Assembly: GCF_031085375.1 (NCBI RefSeq)
Contig: NZ_JAVCWF010000001.1
Span: forward strand, 2,294,001-2,358,000
Source: Lactiplantibacillus brownii
GTDB lineage: Bacteria; Bacillota; Bacilli; Lactobacillales; Lactobacillaceae
Reading direction: 5' to 3'
DNA length: 64,000 nt
Position 1 is the first letter of the stretch, and the number at the start of each line of letters is the position of its first letter. The notes below the pieces were generated by a model. It was not told the DNA's origin. It made no database searches and was given only the letters and a program-made list of their open reading frames with translations. Shown in pieces: positions 28,601 through 36,318 of the stretch. The translations under genes were made by a program, and so were the position numbers.

Positions 28601-29920
28601 TTACTTTGAAATTGGCGCTGAATGATGACCTGCCTTAATTTCGGCCAGATAACGCTCACTCATGTCGCCATCAAATTCATGTTCTGATTTACCAATAATG
28701 ACCGCCGCAAGCGAGTTCCCAACCACGTTGACCACGGTTCGACCCATGTCGACTAGCCGATCAATACCAGCAATAAAGGCTAAGCCTTGTACCGGGACGC
28801 CGATTGATGAAATCGTGGCTAGTAAAACCACGAAGGAGGCACCAGGAACCCCCGCAATCCCCTTTGAGGTGATCATCAAGACGATTAACAAGGTAATCTG
28901 CTGGCTGAGCGACAAATGAATGCCATACGCTTGCGCTAAAAACAACGCCGCTAAAGACTGATAGATCGCCGAACCATCGAGATTGAACGTGTAACCGGTC
29001 GGAATCACAAAGGAAACGATTCCTTGGCTAACACCATATTTCCCCATTTTATCAATGATTTTTGGTAGAGCCGCTTCGGAACTTGCCGTTGAAAAGCCAA
29101 GGATCATTTCATCGCGAATAACGCGTAACAAATGCCAGATGTTCAGACCAAATAAACGCGCTACTAACCCCATCACGACGACGATAAAAATAGCCATCGT
29201 GGCGTACGCCAACACGATAAAATAGCCCAGCGGTGCTAAAGCTTTGAGTCCCATTTCCGCCACGGTCACGCCGATCAGTGCACAGACCCCAATCGGTGCC
29301 GTGTGCATGACCCAATTGGTGACCTTAAACATCGCTTCCGCCACGGCATTCATGAAGTCCAAAATAATCTTACCTTGATCGCCGATGGCCGCCGTGCCTA
29401 AACCAAAGAACACTGCGAAGAAAATGACTGGGATCATGTCACCCGCAGCTAATGATTTGAAAACGTTGGTCGGAATGATCCCCATGACCGTCGACCAAAT
29501 GCCACTGTGCGACACCGTTTTCGCGGTCGCAACATACTGACTGATACTAGTCGAATGAAGCTGATGAATATTAATATAATCACCAGGATGAAAAACATTC
29601 CCTACCAGCAGCCCTAAAGCAATCGCAATCGTGGTCATCACTTCAAAGTAAATAATCGTTTTGCCACCAATGCGACCAAGCTTTTTCAAATCACCCATAT
29701 TGGCAATCCCAGTAATCAAACAGGCCACCACAATTGGTAACACGATCATCTGAATCAAACTAATGAACATGGTCCCGATATTTTGCATTGCGGTGATCGC
29801 AGTCTGATTCCCATAAAAAATGACGCCTAAGATAATTCCCAAACCCAAACCAATCAAAATTTGCCAGCCTAAACTCAGGCGAAAACGGTGATAGGTCTTC
29901 ATTTTTGTTTCTTGCTTCAA
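28601..29920 (-). CDS. Glutamate/aspartate:cation symporter (DAACS family)
   Basis: About 439 residues with the GltPh-type fold. HP1 is FSTASSEAALP, TM7 reads TGYTFNLDGSAIY (family NMDGT), HP2 is SKGIAGVPGASF, and TM8 has DRLVDMGRTVVNVVGN with the Asp and Arg that bind the amino acid side chain. It imports acidic amino acids or dicarboxylates with protons or sodium. The start is uncertain: TTG at 29920 has GGAG at 9 bp, while ATG at 29902 lacks a good site. The gene is followed by a folded repeat. Confidence 0.9.
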   Translation of the reverse strand: MKQETKMKTYHRFRLSLGWQILIGLGLGIILGVIFYGNQTAITAMQNIGTMFISLIQMIVLPIVVACLITGIANMGDLKKLGRIGGKTIIYFEVMTTIAIALGLLVGNVFHPGDYINIHQLHSTSISQYVATAKTVSHSGIWSTVMGIIPTNVFKSLAAGDMIPVIFFAVFFGLGTAAIGDQGKIILDFMNAVAEAMFKVTNWVMHTAPIGVCALIGVTVAEMGLKALAPLGYFIVLAYATMAIFIVVVMGLVARLFGLNIWHLLRVIRDEMILGFSTASSEAALPKIIDKMGKYGVSQGIVSFVIPTGYTFNLDGSAIYQSLAALFLAQAYGIHLSLSQQITLLIVLMITSKGIAGVPGASFVVLLATISSIGVPVQGLAFIAGIDRLVDMGRTVVNVVGNSLAAVIIGKSEHEFDGDMSERYLAEIKAGHHSAPISK

Positions 29921-30059
29921 AATCAATCGCTCCGTTCACATTTATGGATAGTTTCACTAAAATTGCCACACAATATTAACATTTTAGCACAAATTATTCG
30001 TAAATGAGAAAATAGTTAGAAATTAACCAGAAAGCGACAGATTTTTTTGTCAATGACTG

Positions 30060-30575
30060 CTATTTGGTCCCTTTTTTACCCGCAGTTAAGCGCTGATAAA
30101 CGGTCGCACTGACCCAGTCAGCCGTCCACATCCATAGCACATGACCAATGGCTTCTGAAAGATGTTCTTCAGCGGGTTGATCCTTAGCGCGAGGAATCGT
30201 TCCTAAAGCTGGTAAGATGCCATGATGGAAGACGCCAAAAATCGTTAGCCCGAATAACGCACTGCTACCGGCCTTCGCACGCGGATGCTTGCGAGCCCAT
30301 AAACTGTAGGCCACCGCAAAAGTCGTCGAAAATCCGAAGTGCATCATGTAACTCACAACGGGTAATTGATGACCTGAATACGTATAAGTCGCATGAGTCA
30401 CACGAGCTGGAATCCCAATTTGTTGTAGTAATTGCTGAGGTGGATTAGTTTGATCACGTGCGGCGGTCCGCGGTGGTAGGATATTTTCCCAACCTAACTT
30501 AACTAACCCTGAGATTACCCCGCCAGTGACACCGGCGATCATTGCTGCTTGATGATTAAAACTTTTCTTTGCCAT
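30060..30575 (-). CDS. YagU family (DUF1440) membrane protein
   Basis: 171 residues. The N-terminal glycine-rich span GVTGGVISGLVKLGWENILPPRT and the later HHGILPALGTIP and HLSEAIGHVLWMW segments are the YagU signature. There are about four spans. E. coli YagU has been linked to acid resistance; the role here is unknown. It is a single gene, divergent from the HrtBA-like operon. Confidence 0.85.
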   Translation of the reverse strand: MAKKSFNHQAAMIAGVTGGVISGLVKLGWENILPPRTAARDQTNPPQQLLQQIGIPARVTHATYTYSGHQLPVVSYMMHFGFSTTFAVAYSLWARKHPRAKAGSSALFGLTIFGVFHHGILPALGTIPRAKDQPAEEHLSEAIGHVLWMWTADWVSATVYQRLTAGKKGTK

Positions 30576-30679
30576 TAAAAAAACCTGCCTCTCTTCAATA
30601 AGTTAATCATACCAGCCTTTCAAGCGGAACCGTAACGATTCCACCCCAATCTCAGTTATAAATATAATAATATTAAAAC

Positions 30680-30738
30680 TTGCCAGTTCGTTGATTTGAT
30701 GCTATGCTTTGATTATTCGTTTATCACTTGATAAGTGA
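30680..30738 (+). promoter_or_regulatory. Promoter and operator of the HrtBA-like operon
   Basis: TTGCCA (30680-30685), 17 bp, TATGCT (30703-30708). TCACTT-GAT-AAGTGA at 30724-30738 is a perfect 6-bp dyad between the expected start site and the AAAGGGAGG. It differs from the lactococcal HrtR site as I remember it. Confidence 0.6.
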
Positions 30739-30760
30739 AACTTAAAGGGAGGAAAATCAT

Positions 30761-31828
30761 ATGTACTTAGGTCTCAAAGAAATGCGTCATGAAAAGCTAC
30801 GCTATAGCTTATTAAGTGGCGTCCTACTATTAATTGCCTTGGTCGTTTTCATGTTGGCCGGACTAGCCAACGGCCTTTCCAACGGCAATCGACAAGCCAT
30901 TGACAACTGGCAGGCCACGGATGTCTATTTAAACCAAAATGCGAATGAAACCCTCTCCACTTCTCAGCTTAAATTAGCCGACCAGAAAACCATCAAGGGG
31001 GATAAAGTCGCCCCATTAGCGACTTTGTCCGGCACTTTACGGACTGCTAAGAATAGTCACAAAACGACTATCAGTGCTTTAGCTACAAGTCGTCAGGCGT
31101 TTATTATGCCCAAAGTCACCAGTGGTCACCGAATCAACGGTCAAAATCAATTACTGATCTCAAACAGTTTAAAAGCTGATGGCTATCATATTGGTCAAAA
31201 GGTTCGTTTAGGAACCACTAAGAAAACGGTCAAAATCGTTGGTACATACGCCAGCAGCACGTACATGATCTCACCAACGGTCTACACCGACGTTGCCACC
31301 CTGAATCGATTGAAAGACATGCCCGTAACCAGTGGCAATCAGCAAACAATCAATGGTTTCGTTACAAAAAACGGCGCCTTCAAACGTGCTGATCATGACA
31401 GCCTCCAGCATTTAACGATGGCCACCTTCATCAATAAGTTACCTGGTTACAGCGCCGAACAATTGACGTTAAACACCATGATCTATTTCTTGTTTGCGAT
31501 TGCCTTAGCCATCATCGGCATTTTCATGTTCGTCTTGACCTTACAGAAACAAGCGCTGTTTGGGGTTTTAAAAGTTCAAGGAATCGGCACCAAGCATATT
31601 CTCGCCGCTTTACTCACACAGAGTGTTGCCATGGCAGTCATCGGCATCGTCATTGGCCTAGGCATAACTGTCGGCTTGGCCCAAATCATGCCCGCCGGCC
31701 TACCTTTTGCCATCAACTGGCTGCAATTTGGTGGGTATAGTCTCGCATTGCTTGCCGCCGCCGTTATCGGTGCCTTACTTTCTTGGCGAACCGTCGCTAA
31801 CATTGATCCCGCCGTTGCTATCGGCTAA
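30761..31828 (+). CDS. hrtB: ABC exporter permease, FtsX fold, HrtB-like
   Basis: 355 residues: one N-terminal span, a large extracellular MacB-type domain (about 45-235), then three spans (about 240-355). The start MYLGLKEMRHEKLRYSLL and the NQNANETLS segment resemble lactococcal HrtB, the permease of a haem exporter, and the length fits. The ATPase follows 15 bp downstream, the same order as hrtBA. Haem efflux is inferred by resemblance; a lipid or antimicrobial peptide substrate is possible. No TetR-type HrtR lies next to it. Confidence 0.75.
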   Translation: MYLGLKEMRHEKLRYSLLSGVLLLIALVVFMLAGLANGLSNGNRQAIDNWQATDVYLNQNANETLSTSQLKLADQKTIKGDKVAPLATLSGTLRTAKNSHKTTISALATSRQAFIMPKVTSGHRINGQNQLLISNSLKADGYHIGQKVRLGTTKKTVKIVGTYASSTYMISPTVYTDVATLNRLKDMPVTSGNQQTINGFVTKNGAFKRADHDSLQHLTMATFINKLPGYSAEQLTLNTMIYFLFAIALAIIGIFMFVLTLQKQALFGVLKVQGIGTKHILAALLTQSVAMAVIGIVIGLGITVGLAQIMPAGLPFAINWLQFGGYSLALLAAAVIGALLSWRTVANIDPAVAIG

Positions 31829-31843
31829 AAAGGAGTGCAAAAT

Positions 31844-32515
31844 ATGACAGCAGTTTTAGCTTTAAAACAAATCAATAAACAATTCGGCCAAGGTCATACC
31901 GCCGTTACCGCCTTAAAAGATGCCAATTTTGAAGTCGCCGCCGGCCAATTTGTCGCGATCATTGGCCCATCCGGTTCCGGTAAAAGCACCTTTTTAACGA
32001 TTGCCGCCGGGCTACAAACTCCGACCAGTGGTCAAGTCTTGCTGAATGGTACCGAATTGGCCGCTCAATCTGAAAAGGCACGCCTAGCCTATCGTTTTAA
32101 TGAAATTGGTTTCATTTTACAGAGCTCCAATTTGATTCCGTTTCTCAATGTCACGGAACAATTAAAACTCGTGGACAAAATGGCTAAACGTCCCTTTCAA
32201 AAAGCCCGCGCCCAAAAATTACTCGCTGAGTTAGCTTTAAGCGACGTAGTGACCGCCTACCCGAACGAACTCTCTGGTGGTGAACGTCAGCGAGTGGCAA
32301 TCGTGCGCGCACTCTATAATGATCCCAGCGTTATTCTTGCCGATGAACCCACAGCCAGTTTAGATACACCACGCTCAATCGACGTGGTCGCACGACTCGC
32401 CAAAGAAGCTCATCAACATCATAAAGCTATCGTCATGGTCACCCATGATCAACGTTTGATCAGCCATTGTGACGTCGTTTATCGAATTGAAGATGGCATC
32501 ATGACTCGCCAATAA
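31844..32515 (+). CDS. hrtA: ABC exporter ATPase, HrtA-like (LolD/MacB family)
   Basis: 223 residues from the ATG behind AAGGAGTG. Walker A is GPSGSGKST, the signature LSGGERQRVAIVRAL, Walker B VILADEPTASLD, and the H-loop VTHDQ. This is the MacB/LolD subfamily, which works with FtsX-type permeases by mechanotransmission rather than classical transport. It partners the permease just upstream, and a terminator follows. Confidence 0.85.
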   Translation: MTAVLALKQINKQFGQGHTAVTALKDANFEVAAGQFVAIIGPSGSGKSTFLTIAAGLQTPTSGQVLLNGTELAAQSEKARLAYRFNEIGFILQSSNLIPFLNVTEQLKLVDKMAKRPFQKARAQKLLAELALSDVVTAYPNELSGGERQRVAIVRALYNDPSVILADEPTASLDTPRSIDVVARLAKEAHQHHKAIVMVTHDQRLISHCDVVYRIEDGIMTRQ

Positions 32516-32537
32516 CACCCAAAACTGGACATAATCT

Positions 32538-32592
32538 AAAAAGATGTTAACTTCACAACTGATGTAGAGTTGTGAAGCCAGCATCTTTTTTT
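32538..32592 (+). terminator. Terminator of the HrtBA-like operon
   Basis: AAAAAGATG and CATCTTTTTTT close a stem with TTCACAACT/AGTTGTGAAG inside. Confidence 0.9.
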
Positions 32593-32612
32593 GTAGTTCT
32601 TATGGTCAGACC

Positions 32613-33365
32613 TTAAGCTTGCGCATAATACGCGATAATCTGGCAGAGCAAGGCACTCGCACCTTTCCCAGCTCGCCCATCATAGTAAGCTTGGAATCGG
32701 TCATCTGCTTGATACATCAACGCTAAATTCCGATGCATGGCGGCAGAATAAGTGACCCAACTATAGCTTAACCACTTTTTGTGTGCGGTATAAATCCGTG
32801 CTGCAACCGCACTTGGTACAGCAGGTCGCGTCTTCAAATCTGCCAGCAGTTGGGCTTCAGTTGCTCGCATTGCCGCATAATCGTCAGCGGACAAGTTGGC
32901 AAATTTTTGATTGGCCTGTTGAATCGTCTTGGCATCATACTTATCAGCCAATTCTTCCCCGTATTCAGCGGTATTAGCCGCCACTTGTTGCCGCTTAAAG
33001 GCTGCAAATTTTTCACTATCCGTCATAGTTGATCCTCCTTGATGACTCTTAATCGTTGCTTGGACCAGTCCTAAAAGCCGATCTAACTGTTGACGTTCCG
33101 CCAATAACTGCTGATATTGCTGCGACAACGTTGCGACAATTTCAGTAGTCGATTGTGCTAAGAGTGGCTTAATTTCAGCTAACGGTACCTGCATCGCCCG
33201 ATAGAGACGAATTTGTTGGAGTTGATCTACCTGGGCCGTTTCATAATAACGGTAGCCATTCGTCCCGATATAGGCTGGCGGTAACAAGCCAATTTCATCA
33301 TAATACCGCAGTGTCCGGACGCTGACGCCGGCCAGTTTAGCCAACTGTTTAATTTGATAAGCCAT
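32613..33365 (-). CDS. MerR-family regulator with TipAS effector domain
   Basis: 250 residues from the ATG behind AAAGGGGGC; a 19-codon upstream extension is discarded. The MerR winged helix is at the start (IKQLAKLAGVSVRTLRYYDEIGLLPPAYIG), then a coiled-coil dimer helix (about 75-115). The C-terminus is TipAS-like, with RNLALMYQADDRFQAYYD typical of the TipAS antibiotic-recognition fold. Such regulators bind hydrophobic drugs and activate exporters. It is convergent with the HrtBA-like operon; whether it controls it is not shown. Confidence 0.88.
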   Translation of the reverse strand: MAYQIKQLAKLAGVSVRTLRYYDEIGLLPPAYIGTNGYRYYETAQVDQLQQIRLYRAMQVPLAEIKPLLAQSTTEIVATLSQQYQQLLAERQQLDRLLGLVQATIKSHQGGSTMTDSEKFAAFKRQQVAANTAEYGEELADKYDAKTIQQANQKFANLSADDYAAMRATEAQLLADLKTRPAVPSAVAARIYTAHKKWLSYSWVTYSAAMHRNLALMYQADDRFQAYYDGRAGKGASALLCQIIAYYAQA

Positions 33366-33495
33366 CGGACTGCCCCCTTTCAACAAATTCAAGTCTAAAG
33401 GATAACGTGACGTGAGGGTCAAGTGAAAAGATTAATCTTTTTATCGTCGAGCATAAGATTGTGACCTGTGCTTAACTATCATATCAATTTAACTT

Positions 33496-33861
33496 GCCGC
33501 TCCGGTTGGTCTGGATTGATGCTGGAACGTGGTGGCCACGTTTGTGAGCCCAAAGGCGGTCTCACAAGCCGGGCTTTCTCTAAGCTGGAAAGGTCCGCCA
33601 GCAAAGAGAAATTTCACCACTGAGCATCATCCAGCCCGTCCTGCGCTAATCAACAGCCTGATTATCAATCTATTTTCATCGAAATTAGGTTTATCACTAT
33701 TCTTTTGATCAAAACCACTATTTAACAACGGAGTGAACCAATATCTTCACCATGTCGAAAATCTCTGCTGAGTGACATTTGTTACTCAGCTTAGTCTCTG
33801 GGCCAAATCTTAAGACGTGTCCGCGGCGATCGTACTGGTCAACGGAGACAGTCAACAACTA
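33496..33861 (+). repeat. Family 2 foldback repeat, copy 3
   Basis: The first 150 bp are nearly identical to the reverse complement of 50397-50250: GCCGCTCCGGTTGGTCTGG, TGATGCTGGAACGTGGTGG, a TTGTGAG/CTCACAA hairpin, a TTTCTCT/AGAGAAA hairpin, and a returning arm CACCACTGAGCATCATCC. The second half contains a GCTGAGT/ACTCAGC hairpin (about 33767-33790) and a tail TCTTAAGACGTGT..CAACGGAGAC shared with copy 1. It fills the gap between the MerR and ECF genes; no frame of interest is seen. Confidence 0.8.
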
Positions 33862-33897
33862 GCCAAAGCCTGCGACAAACCAACTATCCCCACAAAC

Positions 33898-34446
33898 TCA
33901 ATTTGCTTGTGGCAATTTATACCGAATCGCTCGATAAACTAGCGCCACCACGTAAACAGTCAAAAAACGATCTAAATAATCGGTTCCGATTTGAATAAGA
34001 AAAACTGCTAAAGCCTTACTCATCCCCGTGCCTAGCAATACTTGCACTAACATGCTGGAGCCCGACGAAGTAATACCATGGAACAATATTACTGTGATCA
34101 GCGTACTAACGAGCGTTCCTGGTAGCGAAATTGCTAACGCTAGCCACCAATTATTTTTAAAACTGCTTGGTTTGAGGCGCCGATAAATCAACCCAGCAAC
34201 TAGCCCGGTTAACAACTGGACAGGCATGAAAAATAGTGAATATAAGTCAGTCGTCGCCATGAACAGCCCGGTCGCACCCCCAGCTAGCATCCCACCAAGT
34301 GGGCCAAAAACTGCCGCAGCTAGCACAGTTCCAATTGAATCTAAATAGACCGGTAACTTCAGCATCAAGGCAAGATTGCCACCAACCACGTTGAGCGCAA
34401 TGCACAACGCCAACAAGGTAACGGTACGTGTTTTGATTTTTTTCAT
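33898..34446 (-). CDS. ECF transporter S component under preQ1 control (QrtT/CD3073-like)
   Basis: 182 residues, about six spans. The segment LPVYLDSIGTVLAAAVFGPLGGMLAGGATGLF is typical of ECF S components of the CD3073-like group. Its ATG overlaps the stop of the nucleoside hydrolase gene by 4 bp, so the two are coupled. The operon starts with a preQ1-I riboswitch. The likely cargo is therefore queuosine, queuine, preQ1 or another 7-deazapurine. It does not look like the classical QueT; QrtT is a name given to a queuosine-linked S component and may apply. EcfAA'T are encoded elsewhere. Confidence 0.78.
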   Translation of the reverse strand: MKKIKTRTVTLLALCIALNVVGGNLALMLKLPVYLDSIGTVLAAAVFGPLGGMLAGGATGLFMATTDLYSLFFMPVQLLTGLVAGLIYRRLKPSSFKNNWWLALAISLPGTLVSTLITVILFHGITSSGSSMLVQVLLGTGMSKALAVFLIQIGTDYLDRFLTVYVVALVYRAIRYKLPQAN

Positions 34447-35432
34447 GCGCCCACCGTTAATAATTGATGCAAGGTTGTCGTCAAGTCTGGTTCGGTTGCT
34501 CCTAAAACACGCGTCAAAAATTGACGCCAGAATGCTGGAACATCCACCTGCGTGCTGACAAAACTATTTGGTGAACGATGCCAGAAATGATGATCATCCA
34601 CCATCGACTCGCCGCGAGCGAGATCATCCGTCGCCACGATGGTCGTATAAGCCTCAAAGCCAGCCAAAATTCTTGGATCAATGAGATAGGCAACCGCCAA
34701 AGGATCATTGATCACACAACCGATGACCCGTTCGTATTGCCAGTGAAAATCAAAATAAAAACGCGTAATTTTTTCAATAAAGGTGCCCATTTCAGGGTTA
34801 ATAACTTTCATATATTCCAGTAGACTTGGCGTTAACACAATTTTTCGTGTGACATCCAAACCGACCATGTGAATTGGGACTGGCATCAGATCAAAAACAA
34901 TTTTTGCCGCATCCGGATCACACCAAAAATTATATTCAGCGACCGGCGAGCAATTCCCATGGCTTTTGTAGTTACCACCCATTAAAACGAACTGATCAAC
35001 CGCTGCAAAAGCGGCCGTATCACGTTCTAAAGCCTCAGCAAGATTAGTCAGTGGTCCCAGCGCCAAGATAGACGTCGTGGGATCTTCCGCCAAAGTATCC
35101 AAAATAAAGCCAACGGCATTTTGAGCCGCATGGACCGTAGTCACTGCGGGAATGTGACTATTGCCCAAGCCATCATCGCCATGCGTGTCTTGAGCACTGA
35201 CATAATCAACTTTCAGTGGCCGGTTGGCGCCAAGGTAAACTGGCACATCCAACCGATCCGCTAAAGCTAACACTTTCAAGACATTTTCAGCCCCAATATG
35301 CGTGGGCACATTGCCACAAACGGTCGTAATACCAACCACATTTAGTTCCGGTGAATTCAACGCTAATAACAGCGCTAAACTGTCATCGATGCCCGGATCA
35401 CAATCGATGATGACGTTTCTTGTTGCATCCAT
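34443..35432 (-). CDS. Nucleoside hydrolase (IunH family), candidate queuosine hydrolase
   Basis: 329 residues. The calcium and ribose site DCDPGIDDSLALLLAL is complete near residue 10, and AEYNFWCDPDAAKIVF and TNLAEAL are conserved. Where many members have a catalytic His in HDP/HDA, this protein reads INDPLAVAYL, an Asn. The family hydrolyses the N-glycosidic bond of nucleosides. With the preQ1 riboswitch in front and an S component behind, release of queuine from queuosine is the best inference. General nucleoside breakdown is the alternative. The start has CGGAGGTAGGAAA before ATG. Confidence 0.85.
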   Translation of the reverse strand: MDATRNVIIDCDPGIDDSLALLLALNSPELNVVGITTVCGNVPTHIGAENVLKVLALADRLDVPVYLGANRPLKVDYVSAQDTHGDDGLGNSHIPAVTTVHAAQNAVGFILDTLAEDPTTSILALGPLTNLAEALERDTAAFAAVDQFVLMGGNYKSHGNCSPVAEYNFWCDPDAAKIVFDLMPVPIHMVGLDVTRKIVLTPSLLEYMKVINPEMGTFIEKITRFYFDFHWQYERVIGCVINDPLAVAYLIDPRILAGFEAYTTIVATDDLARGESMVDDHHFWHRSPNSFVSTQVDVPAFWRQFLTRVLGATEPDLTTTLHQLLTVGA

Positions 35433-35457
35433 TTTCCTACCTCCGATTAATCGTGAA

Positions 35458-35496
35458 GTTCTTGGTTTTTTATCCTGGGAAGTTTACGAACCAGGC
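35458..35496 (-). promoter_or_regulatory. preQ1-I riboswitch
   Basis: On the minus strand P1 is CCTGG (35495-35491) with CCAGG (35478-35474). Loop 1 is TTCGTAAACTTC, and the 3' tail ATAAAAAACCAAG is the A-rich strand that packs in the P1 minor groove. This fits the preQ1-I consensus (GGUUCG..loop..CC, AAAAAACUA). A hairpin CAGCGG/CCGCTG precedes it. TATAAT at 35533-35538 supplies a -10 box. The tail lies about 25 bp from the hydrolase start, suited to control of initiation or termination. Confidence 0.83.
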
Positions 35497-35640
35497 CAGC
35501 GGTAACCCGCTGATTGCATAAATGCAAGTTTAATTATAACGAACCTAGGATCGAATTAACATCACTCAAAAAAACTTCTCGTCGAATGTTTGAAAAAAAG
35601 CTATAATAAGACGCATCGCATCACTTAGGGGGTCCAGAAT

Positions 35641-36195
35641 ATGGCATCAAAAACGAAAGAAAAATTAGCGGCGGCGTTAGTCACAGAGTTACAACAAACA
35701 CCGGTGGACAAAATCACGATCCAAGCGATTGTTGATGACTGTGAACTCACCCGCCAGACATTCTATAATCATTTTGCTGATATTTATGAACTCGTCGAAT
35801 GGACTGCTAAAGAAGCCACGAACCGAGCACTCGCAAACGTGGCCGACTACGATAATTGGCAACAAGGTTTCTTAAACATCATGGCGGATATTCAAGCGAA
35901 TCAGTACCTAGTCATGAATACTTATCAATCCGCTTATCGTGACCTATTAGAAAAGTATATTTATACCGTGCTCTACCAATACATCATCAAAGTGGTAGAT
36001 CGCCAAGCAGTCGGTATGCGTGTGGCCGCCAAACACAAACATTTCATCGCCCATTTCTACAGTCTCGCGTTCATTGCGTTGATTTTTGAGTGGGTCAAAG
36101 ATGGCTTCCATGACGATCCTCAAGAAATCGTGGAACAAACGGGAGTCCTTGTTCAAGGGGATTTTCAGAAAGCACTCAACAACTATGCTGAATAA
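35641..36195 (+). CDS. TetR-family regulator (DhaS-like C-terminal domain)
   Basis: 184 residues. The N-terminal HTH is KITIQAIVDDCELTRQTFYNHFADIYELVEW, with the TetR TFYNHF signature; an all-helical ligand domain follows. The C-terminal part resembles the TetR_C_7/DhaS group. The oleate hydratase gene follows 123 bp downstream in the same direction. It is therefore a likely regulator of that gene, perhaps responding to free fatty acids. Confidence 0.88.
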   Translation: MASKTKEKLAAALVTELQQTPVDKITIQAIVDDCELTRQTFYNHFADIYELVEWTAKEATNRALANVADYDNWQQGFLNIMADIQANQYLVMNTYQSAYRDLLEKYIYTVLYQYIIKVVDRQAVGMRVAAKHKHFIAHFYSLAFIALIFEWVKDGFHDDPQEIVEQTGVLVQGDFQKALNNYAE

Positions 36196-36318
36196 TTTAC
36201 AATGTTTGCGAACTGTCAAAATTTTGACAGTCCGCTTTTTTTGTCAATTGTTTCCATCCTGGTACCGCTTTATTGTAAGAACAAGCAAGAAATCTTATTT
36301 ACAAAGAAGGCCATTATT

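Noticed and set aside
36202..36318. N-terminal extension of oleate hydratase (39 residues)
   Set aside because: It overlaps the end of the TetR gene region, has no ribosome binding site, and the family starts at the later ATG with an AAGAAGG site.
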